Below, piece after piece: positions 41,260 to 48,679 of a DNA stretch of 56,600 nt. How positions within the stretch are numbered: position 1 is the stretch's first letter; the number at the start of each line of letters is the position of its first letter. A model generated the notes under the pieces. That model did not search any database. It was not told the origin of the DNA and saw only the letters and a list, made by a program, of their open reading frames with translations. Position numbers and translations under genes: made by a program. Where the stretch lies: positions 1-56,600 of the forward strand of contig CAJXVM010000027.1 in assembly GCA_913061095.1 (NCBI GenBank), given 5' to 3'. The stretch is from an uncultured Ignavibacteria bacterium (GTDB lineage: Bacteria; Bacteroidota; Ignavibacteria; SZUA-365).

Positions 41260-41757
41260 TCAGCGATGGGCGTGCAGATACTCGAGCCGCGGACGCAGCT
41301 CTTCGACCGGCGTGAGCAGCTTTTCCTTGTCGAAAATCGCATCCTCGTAGCGCGTGAACGCGAGCTCGTAGGTGGGACTCATGACGATGGCTTCCTCGGG
41401 ACATACTTCCTCACAGAAGCCGCAGAAAATGCAGCGCAGCATGTTGATCTCAAACAGCACCGGGTAGCGTTCCTTCTCGTCCTCGGTTTCGGATGCCTGC
41501 ACCTCGATGGCCAGCGCGGGACAGACGCGCGAACACAGCCCGCAGGCCACGCAGCGCTCCACCCCGTTTTCCTCCTGCACCAGCACCGGCGCTCCGCGAT
41601 ACGAGGGAGGTGGCACCCATTTCTCCTCAGGGTACTCCCGCGTCTCCTTTTTCTTGAGCATCTGCTCGAGTGTCAGACGCATCCCCTTGAGGATCTCGGG
41701 GATGTATATCTTCTCCCAGAATGTCAGCTTGTATTTGTGTTCTTCCTTGGTATGCAT
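41260..41757 (-). CDS. nuoI: NADH-quinone oxidoreductase subunit I
   Basis: Complex I subunit of 165 residues on the cytoplasmic face of the membrane arm junction. Two 8-Fe ferredoxin motifs bind clusters N6a and N6b: CVACGLCSRVCP (about 72-83) and CIFCGFCEEVCP (about 112-123). It passes electrons from subunit G toward the quinone site formed with subunits B, D and H. It is 28 bp downstream of nuoH in the same operon. The usual nuoJ is not next; a T9SS lipoprotein gene follows instead. Confidence 0.95.
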   Translation of the reverse strand: MHTKEEHKYKLTFWEKIYIPEILKGMRLTLEQMLKKKETREYPEEKWVPPPSYRGAPVLVQEENGVERCVACGLCSRVCPALAIEVQASETEDEKERYPVLFEINMLRCIFCGFCEEVCPEEAIVMSPTYELAFTRYEDAIFDKEKLLTPVEELRPRLEYLHAHR

Positions 41758-41785
41758 ACGGTTATCCTTTCCTGGACATTGCGAC

Positions 41786-42811
41786 TTAGAGCAACAACAT
41801 CACAATTCCTGTGACAATGACATTCGCGAGCGCGATGGGCAGCATCACCTTCCAGCCCAGGTTCATGAGCTGGTCGTAGCGGAAACGCGGCACACTCCAG
41901 CGCACCCACTGGAATACAAACAACATGAAGGCAACTTTCAACATAAAAGCGAGTATCTGCAGCGCGATGGTCACACCGACGGGGAGGTTCAGCAGCTCGA
42001 GGTACGGGACCTGCCAGCCGCCGAGGTACAGCGTCACGATGACCGCACTCGCCGTAATCATGTTCGCATATTCCGCCAGGAAAAACAGCGCGAATTTGAA
42101 ACTGCTGTACTCGGTGTGATACCCGCCGACGAGTTCCGGCTCGGCCTCGGGAAGATCGAACGGCGCACGGTTGGTCTCTGCGAAGGCAGCCACGACAAAG
42201 GTGACGAAGCCGACCGGCTGCAGGATCATGTTCCACATCCAGCCCGACTGATGTGCGACCACGTCGGTCAGGCGAAGCGAGCCGGTAACCATGATCACGC
42301 CGATCACGCTCAATCCCATGGCTAGCTCGTAGGAAATCATCTGCGCGGACGACCGCAGACCGCCAAGAAGGGAATACTTGTTGTTCGATGACCAGCCGCT
42401 CAGCGTGAGGCCGTACACGCCCATCGACGTCAGCGCGAGGATGTACAGGACGCCGATGTTCACATCCGCGATCACCATCTGCACTTCCCGCCCGAACAGG
42501 CGGATGGTCTCACCCGCGATCGGGACCACGGCCAGCGTGCTGAACGCAACGGCAATGGATATCACGGGCGCGAGCGTATGGATGAAACGGTTCGCCGCCG
42601 TCGGCACAATGTCTTCTTTGAGCAGCAGCTTGAGCACGTCGGCATAGGGCTGCAGCAGACCTTTCCATCCAACGCGGTTGGGACCGAGACGGTTCTGGAT
42701 GAATGCGCTGATCCGCCGTTCCGTGTAGACCAGTTCCGCGACGGTCAGCAGCACGACGCCGAACATGACCACAATTTTTATGAGGGATATGAGTATGTCG
42801 GTGAAATCCAT
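41786..42811 (-). CDS. nuoH: NADH-quinone oxidoreductase subunit H
   Basis: Membrane subunit of complex I with 341 residues and about eight transmembrane helices, forming part of the quinone chamber. The NuoH signature RRISAFIQNRLGPNRVGWKG is near the N-terminus (about 31-50), and FAETNRAPFDLPEAEPELVGGYHTEY-type loop residues carry the conserved acidic cluster (about 210-235). It lies 14 bp downstream of nuoG and 28 bp upstream of nuoI. Confidence 0.95.
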   Translation of the reverse strand: MDFTDILISLIKIVVMFGVVLLTVAELVYTERRISAFIQNRLGPNRVGWKGLLQPYADVLKLLLKEDIVPTAANRFIHTLAPVISIAVAFSTLAVVPIAGETIRLFGREVQMVIADVNIGVLYILALTSMGVYGLTLSGWSSNNKYSLLGGLRSSAQMISYELAMGLSVIGVIMVTGSLRLTDVVAHQSGWMWNMILQPVGFVTFVVAAFAETNRAPFDLPEAEPELVGGYHTEYSSFKFALFFLAEYANMITASAVIVTLYLGGWQVPYLELLNLPVGVTIALQILAFMLKVAFMLFVFQWVRWSVPRFRYDQLMNLGWKVMLPIALANVIVTGIVMLLL

Positions 42812-42825
42812 GGTCTCAGTCTGGC

Positions 42826-44529
42826 TTATGGACGAACATCGCTGTAAACATAGGGGAGAAGATGATCAGGAGTTTCGCCGCTCAGACGCACGCCCCAGCG
42901 GCCGATTTTCTCGTAGTCGAGATCCCTGAGCATATCGATTTTCTTCGCCATCTCTTCGAAGATATCCTCGGGCTGGCGGAAGCGCCACGACGCGCCCATC
43001 AGTCCGGCGAGATCCGCGAAGATCTGTCCCGTGCTGCGCGCGTCATATTTTTTCATGCGGCCCCAGCGGTCGAATTCGCTGGCGAATTTGTCGAGCCGGC
43101 TCATCGCATAGGTGCCCATCCAGCGCTCGTTTTCCGCCGTCACGATGGAGGGACGCAGCAGCTGCAGCTGCTTCTCGAAGTTCAGCATCGTACCGAGTTT
43201 CTCGGCGAAGGTGGCGGCCGCAAGCACCGCGTCGGCCTTCTCTGTCAGCGCGGAAGTGTTGCTGACGACGGCGACCGCGTACTGAGCTTTCTCCACCGCC
43301 TCGATGAGGGCGGGATGCTCGGCCGCGCGGTAATCCGTGACAATGAGTGCCTTGATCCGTCCCTCACGCACACCGTCGAGGATGGCTGCAAGCGCGTGCG
43401 ATTCATCCGCGGGCAGTATCCCCGCCATGCGCGCGCCGGCAGTGTTGGGCGTTTTATCCTCCCGGATGAGAAATTCATCCTGGTCGCCCGGCACGACATG
43501 CGAGAGCAGATCGACAAAACCGGTCTTGAGCACCTCGTGCGCGAAACGGCCCGCCGCGTAATTGTCCTCACACGTGTCGAATCCGGATCCGATCAGCGCG
43601 ACCTGCTCACCCTTGAACGTCTTCAGCTCCGACGCCACCGAGGCGAGCGCCTCATCCCATTCGACGGGCTGCAGCGCGCCCTCCTTGCGCAGCATCGGCT
43701 GTTCAACGCGGGTTTCACTGTTGACATGCTTCCAGCTTTCCAGACGCCCCTTGTCACACATCCAGAAGTCGTTCACTTCCTGATTCTCGCGCGGGGTCAG
43801 GCGGAGAATGGCGTTCTGCCGCACCCAGACATCGGTGTTGCAGCCCCGGGCGCAGCCGGTGCAGATGCCCGGCGTTTCCGACATGTCCCATGCGCGCGCC
43901 TGGAAGCGGAATTCCCTGCTGGTCAGTGCGCCGACCGGACAGATGTCAATCACATTCATCGAGTAGGGATTGTCGAGCTTGCGGCCCGGGAAGGTCTCGA
44001 TCGTGACCTTGTCGCCGCGCTCGACGAAGGTCAGCTGAGGATAGCCGACGATATCCTCACAGAAACGGATACAGCGTGAGCAGGAGATGCAGCGCTCCGC
44101 GTCGAACATGACATGCGGTCCGAGCTCGTCGCGCTTGCGCTTGTGCTCCTTTTCCTCGTCGAAGCGGCTCTCGCCGACACTGTAGCGGTAGGCGTAATCC
44201 TGCAGCTTGCACTCCCCCGCCTCGTCACAGATCGGACAGTCGAGGGGGTGGTTGATCAGGATGAATTCCATGACGGCTTCGCGCGCCTGAATGGCGTTTT
44301 CGGAGTTCACATGCACCACCATGCCATCCATGCAGCGCGTCGAGCAGGCGATCACCTGCTTGGGCATTTTCTCCACCTCCACGAGGCACATGCGGCAATT
44401 GCCCGAAATCGAGAGCCCGGGATGCCAGCAGAAGTGCGGCACATAAATGCCGTTTTCAAAGGCGGCTTCGATGATGGTCTTCGAGGGATCAGTCTGAATT
44501 TCCTTGCCGTCGATCGTTACGGTTATCAT
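42826..44529 (-). CDS. nuoG: NADH-quinone oxidoreductase subunit G
   Basis: Iron-sulfur subunit of the complex I peripheral arm, 567 residues. A plant-type 2Fe-2S domain carries N1b (HFCWHPG ... GNCRMCLVEVE). HPLDCPICDEAGECKLQ gives the N5 ligands with its His, and CISCSRCIRFC gives N4. The C-x2-C-x3-C-x27-C pattern (CTGCARGC ... WMCDKGR) matches the site of the off-path cluster N7, which many bacteria lack. The molybdopterin-oxidoreductase-like C-terminal domain is shortened compared with the E. coli protein of about 900 residues. It is 9 bp downstream of an aminotransferase gene and heads the complex I genes here; nuoE and nuoF are not in the window. Confidence 0.93.
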   Translation of the reverse strand: MITVTIDGKEIQTDPSKTIIEAAFENGIYVPHFCWHPGLSISGNCRMCLVEVEKMPKQVIACSTRCMDGMVVHVNSENAIQAREAVMEFILINHPLDCPICDEAGECKLQDYAYRYSVGESRFDEEKEHKRKRDELGPHVMFDAERCISCSRCIRFCEDIVGYPQLTFVERGDKVTIETFPGRKLDNPYSMNVIDICPVGALTSREFRFQARAWDMSETPGICTGCARGCNTDVWVRQNAILRLTPRENQEVNDFWMCDKGRLESWKHVNSETRVEQPMLRKEGALQPVEWDEALASVASELKTFKGEQVALIGSGFDTCEDNYAAGRFAHEVLKTGFVDLLSHVVPGDQDEFLIREDKTPNTAGARMAGILPADESHALAAILDGVREGRIKALIVTDYRAAEHPALIEAVEKAQYAVAVVSNTSALTEKADAVLAAATFAEKLGTMLNFEKQLQLLRPSIVTAENERWMGTYAMSRLDKFASEFDRWGRMKKYDARSTGQIFADLAGLMGASWRFRQPEDIFEEMAKKIDMLRDLDYEKIGRWGVRLSGETPDHLLPYVYSDVRP

Positions 44530-44538
44530 GGAGGATCA

Positions 44539-45750
44539 CTACCCCTTTCTTTTCATACTGTTGTACTGCTCGATGCCGTGGGCGACGAGTTCCACAGCGC
44601 GGCGGCATTCGGGTGCGTTGAGCACATAGGCGAGACGTGCTTCATTGTTCCCGCGGCCGCGCGTGGCATAAAAACCGGGACCGGGCGCAAGCATGGTCGT
44701 TTCATCATTCTCACTGAAATCGCTGAGCATCCAGGCTGAGAAATCCTCGATGTCATCGACCGGAAACTGCGCCATGATATAGAACGCACCGTTCGGTTTC
44801 CGGCACAACATGCCGGGGATCTTCTGCAGTTCCTCGAACGTCGCGTCACGGCGCATGCGGTATTCCGCAATCATGGGGTCGAAATACTTCGCCCCTTCAG
44901 CAACGAGCGCCGCGGCACCGACCTGCTCGAGTGTCGCCGCGCAGAGCCGGGCCTGACCGAAACGCAGCATGACATCCATGAAGCGGCGGTTGCGGCTGAT
45001 CACGGCGCCCATGCGTCCGCCGCAGAGGCTGTAGCGCTTCGACAGGCTGTCCATGACGACGCCGTGCTCCTCAAGCCCTTCGATTTCCAGAACGCTGCGG
45101 GTCTTGCCCTCGTAAACGAATTCCCGGTACACCTCGTCCGAAAGCACATAGAGGTTGTGTTTCAGCGCGAGATCGCGGACCACCTGCAGCTCGTCTTCGC
45201 GCAGCACGGTGCCGGTGGGATTATTGGGATTGCAGATGATGACGCCGCGCGTGCGCGGAGTGATGTATTCCTCGATTTCCTCCATGGAGGGAAGATGGAA
45301 TCCGTCCTCCGCCTGCGTGGCGATCGGCACCAGCCGCACGCCCGCCATGATCGCGAATCCATTGTAATTCGTGTAGAAGGGTTCGAATACAAGAAGTTCA
45401 TCGCCCGGCTCGGCCACGGCCATCATGGAAAACAGGATCGCTTCCGAGCCGCCCGTGGTAATGACGATGTCATCGTAGTTCAGGGGAATATCGAGGGAGT
45501 CATAGTACTGCTGCAGGCTTTCGACGAAGACACGAATGCCCTGCGAGTTTCCGTACGCGATTACTTTTTCCCTGTAGGTGCGCACGGCATCCAGAAATTC
45601 CGGCGGCGTTTCGATATCCGGCTGCCCGATGTTGAGATGGTACACATGCGTGCCGCGCGCCTTCGCGGCGTCGCCGAGAGGCACAAGCTTGCGGATGGGA
45701 GATGCCGGCATGATCGAAGCGCGGTGGGAGAGCTGAGGTGCGGATATCAT
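44539..45750 (-). CDS. Class I/II PLP-dependent aminotransferase
   Basis: Fold-type I aminotransferase of 403 residues, transferring an amino group between an amino acid and an oxo acid in the cytosol. The substrate-loop NIGQPDIETPP, the cofactor-contact region NPNNPTGTVL and the PLP lysine region VMDSLSKRYSLCGGRMG are clear. The substrate could be aspartate, alanine or aromatic acids. The ATG at 45750 is preferred over an in-frame TTG at 45774. The gene is 9 bp before nuoG and a consensus promoter lies about 100 bp upstream, so it is the first gene of the complex I transcript. That is an unexpected but not impossible partner. Confidence 0.92.
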   Translation of the reverse strand: MISAPQLSHRASIMPASPIRKLVPLGDAAKARGTHVYHLNIGQPDIETPPEFLDAVRTYREKVIAYGNSQGIRVFVESLQQYYDSLDIPLNYDDIVITTGGSEAILFSMMAVAEPGDELLVFEPFYTNYNGFAIMAGVRLVPIATQAEDGFHLPSMEEIEEYITPRTRGVIICNPNNPTGTVLREDELQVVRDLALKHNLYVLSDEVYREFVYEGKTRSVLEIEGLEEHGVVMDSLSKRYSLCGGRMGAVISRNRRFMDVMLRFGQARLCAATLEQVGAAALVAEGAKYFDPMIAEYRMRRDATFEELQKIPGMLCRKPNGAFYIMAQFPVDDIEDFSAWMLSDFSENDETTMLAPGPGFYATRGRGNNEARLAYVLNAPECRRAVELVAHGIEQYNSMKRKG

Positions 45751-45797
45751 GGTGTGCTGCGTTGAAGAAAACAACCGGAAATATGCTGTATGTCGAT

Positions 45798-45824
45798 CCG
45801 TTCCGGGTCGGAGTGGAGGAACGG
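45798..45824 (-). promoter_or_regulatory. Hairpin in the leader of the aminotransferase-nuo transcript
   Basis: CCGTTCC (45798-45804) pairs with GGAACGG (45818-45824) around a 13-nt loop. It lies between the promoter at 45851-45881 and the aminotransferase ATG, so it would be in the roughly 95-nt leader RNA. No following T-run, so not a terminator as read. Confidence 0.4.
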
Positions 45825-45850
45825 GACGTTTGAGATCCGTGTAATCCTAA

Positions 45851-45881
45851 CAAATGTAGCGAGAGAAGCAGGAATTACCAA
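45851..45881 (-). promoter_or_regulatory. Promoter of the aminotransferase-nuoGHI operon
   Basis: Minus strand: TTTTGGTA (-35 region, TTGGTA at 45881-45876), 17-bp spacer, TACATTTG (45858-45851). This matches the Bacteroidota consensus TTTG-N19-TANNTTTG in full, the only site in the window to do so. It lies directly after the M16 peptidase stop. Confidence 0.65.
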
Positions 45882-45892
45882 AAGGAGACGCA

Positions 45893-47188
45893 TTACGGCC
45901 CCGTCTCGAGCCGCAGCTCGGAAAGCCGTGAAGGATCGAACAGTTCGGCAGCAAGAACGCGGAGATCCTCGGGATTGACAGCCTGGATGTCCTCGACGAT
46001 GCGCGCCACGGGGATATCCCTCCCGAACACCATCGCATCCCGCGCGATGCGCGTCATGCGGTTGGTCATGCTCTCCAGCCCCATGAGAAGGCCACCGATG
46101 ACCTGTTCCTTCGCCCTGTTGAGTTCACGCATCGACACCCTGCGATCGACCAGTGTATCCAGCTCCCGAAGAATCAGTTCACGCGCACGGGTGCAATGCG
46201 CAGGTTCGAGCCCGGCATACACGCCGAACGTCGAGACATCTCCGTACATGCTGAGGAAGGAATAGATGTTGTACCCAAAGCCGTAACGCTCGCGCACCCG
46301 CTGGAAAAGCCGCGAACTCATCCCGTCACCGAGCAGGGCGTTGAGCACTGTCAGGGTATGCCGTTCTCGTCCATGATATCCGGATGTCACGCTTCCGAGC
46401 AGAAGATGTGTCTGCTGCACCGGACGCCGACGCACATCCGAGCGTGCGCCGCTTCGACGCGGCTTCCGTCGCCGGGGCCGCGGGCCGCGCGGCAGCGCAG
46501 AGAGTTCCTCCTCGCACAGTTCGACGAGCCGATCATGATCAACCGCGCCGGCGGCCGCCACAGTGATGTTTTCCGCCGTGTAGTGCCTGCGGATAAAGGA
46601 CTGCAGATCATCACGGGTAAACGAACGGATCACATCTTCACGACCGAGGATGGGACGCCCGAGAGGGTGCTTCCCATAAAGAAGCTCCTCGAAGAATTCG
46701 TGTGAGAGTTCCTCCGGGTCATCCTCCGACCCGCGGAGCTCGTCGACGATGACCTGCTTTTCCTTTTCAATCTCCTTTTGCGGGAAGGACGGATTCTGCA
46801 CGAGATCGGCAAGCAGGTGCACGGCGCGCGGCAGGTGCGGTCGGAGCACGCGCGCATAATAACAGGTTGCGTCCTTCGACGTGAATGCATTGATGTATCC
46901 GCCGACGGCCTCGAGGAACTGGGCAATATGATGTGTGCGGCGACGCGCCGTGCCCTTGAACACCGAATGCTCGATGAAATGCGCCATGCCGCTGCTGTCC
47001 ACCGTCTCATCCCGGCTGCCCGCATTGATCCAGATGCCGACGGCGAGTGAGTGCACGGACGGCACCTGCTCGGTGACGATGCGCAGACCCGATGGCAGGA
47101 GGGTTTCCCGAAACGGCGTTTCGCTGCGGGCCAGGCTGTGCGTCAGTGCGCTGTGACTGTGTGATTTCATTCTGTATCTGGAATCCAT
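45893..47188 (-). CDS. M16-family zinc metallopeptidase
   Basis: Pitrilysin-type peptidase of 431 residues. The inverted zinc motif HFIEH is near residue 75 (GMAHFIEHSVFKGT), and the third ligand Glu is in the ELRGSEDDPEELSHE region. The length and single catalytic domain match the bacterial processing-peptidase-like family (YmxG/PqqL-like N-terminal half plus the inactive half). It probably degrades peptides in the cytosol, or in the periplasm if exported, but no signal peptide is visible. The ATG at 47188 follows GAGGA; the TTG at 47203 and a later ATG are alternatives. It starts 7 bp after the carotene hydroxylase stop. Confidence 0.9.
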   Translation of the reverse strand: MDSRYRMKSHSHSALTHSLARSETPFRETLLPSGLRIVTEQVPSVHSLAVGIWINAGSRDETVDSSGMAHFIEHSVFKGTARRRTHHIAQFLEAVGGYINAFTSKDATCYYARVLRPHLPRAVHLLADLVQNPSFPQKEIEKEKQVIVDELRGSEDDPEELSHEFFEELLYGKHPLGRPILGREDVIRSFTRDDLQSFIRRHYTAENITVAAAGAVDHDRLVELCEEELSALPRGPRPRRRKPRRSGARSDVRRRPVQQTHLLLGSVTSGYHGRERHTLTVLNALLGDGMSSRLFQRVRERYGFGYNIYSFLSMYGDVSTFGVYAGLEPAHCTRARELILRELDTLVDRRVSMRELNRAKEQVIGGLLMGLESMTNRMTRIARDAMVFGRDIPVARIVEDIQAVNPEDLRVLAAELFDPSRLSELRLETGP

Positions 47189-47195
47189 CAAGTCC

Positions 47196-47669
47196 TCATT
47201 CAACGTTCACGCGTCGACGGAAGCGGCTTCCGGTTCCAGCCGGCTTCCGGTTCCAGAAGAACAGGCCAAAGTGCGCATGTGGATCTCCGGTGTGATGGTA
47301 CAGATGATCATCACGGATCCGGCGGAACAGCGCGAACCTGTCGAAAACGCGCAGCGGCAGCCGCTGATGAATATACCCGTCGTGAATCAGCGCGTACAGT
47401 AGCCCGTACACGCTGACACCCGCTCCGGCAGCGGTGAGCCAGTCCACACCGGCGGCAAGCCCGGTGAACAGGATCGCCATCGCTCCGGCTGCATGAAGCA
47501 GCACGAAAATATCGTTTGTTTCGAACAGTCCATCACGCCGCTTTCGATGATGTGATCGGTGAATGAACCACAGTCTGCCATGGTACACGTTGCGATGCAC
47601 AAACGCCGCCCAGAACTCCATGAGGACGAGTGCCAGGACAAATGCGAGAACCGTGGTGGGAGCCATCAC
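47196..47669 (-). CDS. crtZ: Beta-carotene hydroxylase, CrtZ-type
   Basis: Integral-membrane diiron hydroxylase of 157 residues that hydroxylates beta-ionone rings of carotenoids to make zeaxanthin or related xanthophylls. The four histidine boxes of the family are visible: HRNVYH, HRSHH, HDGYIH and HLYHH. Four hydrophobic segments place them on the cytoplasmic face. It precedes the M16 peptidase gene with a 7-bp gap. No other carotenoid genes (crtB, crtI, crtY) are in the window, so the rest of the pathway must be elsewhere. Confidence 0.9.
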   Translation of the reverse strand: MMAPTTVLAFVLALVLMEFWAAFVHRNVYHGRLWFIHRSHHRKRRDGLFETNDIFVLLHAAGAMAILFTGLAAGVDWLTAAGAGVSVYGLLYALIHDGYIHQRLPLRVFDRFALFRRIRDDHLYHHTGDPHAHFGLFFWNRKPAGTGSRFRRRVNVE

Positions 47670-47700
47670 TGCTGAAAAATGGTCTGGTCAGTGGATGTGA

Positions 47701-48552
47701 TTATTCGGCCGGACGAAGAAGAAACGTTATCTGATGCAGTTCCTGCTGGTGATTGCAGAGGTTGATCAGGATCACGTTCATGCGCTGCGCGTCGCCATCG
47801 CGGTGCCGCAGCGACGCGACGGTCGTGGTCTTATCACCGCATTGGGCCGAAGCGGAGAGCTGCATGAATTGTTCCGACAGCTCTTCCCCGAACAGCGCCG
47901 CGACGGGCTGACCGATGGCATCGGTCTTTTCCCATCCGAGAAGATGCATCGCACCGGTATTCCAGGACTTGAGCGTGCCGTCCGGTGTGAGAGAAAAAAT
48001 GCCGACCTCGGTCAGTTCATCCGCAATGGTCAGTGAAAGCTCTTCATACGCGCGGGAGAAATACTGGCACTGCTTGAACTCGGTGATATCGCGGAGGCTG
48101 ATCCGAATGCCGATATGCTTCCCTTTGCGGGTCGTGACAGGGTACCAGTGCGCTTCTACGTAACGCGGATCACCCTCCCGCGTACGGATGCGATACTCAA
48201 CGTTTCCCCCGCTGGTTCCGTCAAGTGCCGCTGCACGGTCCTGGCGGAACTGATCGATATATTCGTCATGCACCAGCTGTTCGAGACGGAGATCACCGCG
48301 CGTGAACGCCTCCGGCGCGTACCCCAGAACGGATTCGCTGGATTGGCTCACGTACTCGTAATTCCCATTGACATTGTACCAGAATTCCAGACTGGCGGTC
48401 ATGTCGGCAATGATGTGCAGGCGCTCATGCGTTTCGTGCAGAAGCTTTTTGTATTTGTTCTTCTGCGCGGAAAGGATTCGCGTCACCGCGATCTTCTGCG
48501 GATTGGTAAGATTGAGATTATCTATGGATTGGCTTCGTTTTTTCTTCATCAT
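47701..48552 (-). CDS. PAS-domain protein without output domain
   Basis: Protein of 283 residues with two PAS domains (about 50-165, GNYEYVSQSSESVLGY ... ISLRDITEFK; and about 170-275, VGIFSLTPDGTLKSWNTGAMHLLGW) and no kinase, cyclase or DNA-binding domain. It may be a sensory adaptor binding a small ligand or a partner protein. A basic N-terminal segment (KKKRSQ, then a helical region through KNKYKKLLHETHERL) precedes the first PAS. The ATG at 48552 is favoured over the TTG at 48588. It lies between recD2 and crtZ on the same strand. Confidence 0.82.
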   Translation of the reverse strand: MMKKKRSQSIDNLNLTNPQKIAVTRILSAQKNKYKKLLHETHERLHIIADMTASLEFWYNVNGNYEYVSQSSESVLGYAPEAFTRGDLRLEQLVHDEYIDQFRQDRAAALDGTSGGNVEYRIRTREGDPRYVEAHWYPVTTRKGKHIGIRISLRDITEFKQCQYFSRAYEELSLTIADELTEVGIFSLTPDGTLKSWNTGAMHLLGWEKTDAIGQPVAALFGEELSEQFMQLSASAQCGDKTTTVASLRHRDGDAQRMNVILINLCNHQQELHQITFLLRPAE

Positions 48553-48679
48553 GCCGCGATGATCCCGTTGGCAGAATTCAAACAACAAATCCTGAATGTT
48601 GTAGACATGAGCGCGCGAATGACTGATATGAAAGGTATGAAATTCGGCGGTTGAAACCTACAGCGGATGACGACTGCAT

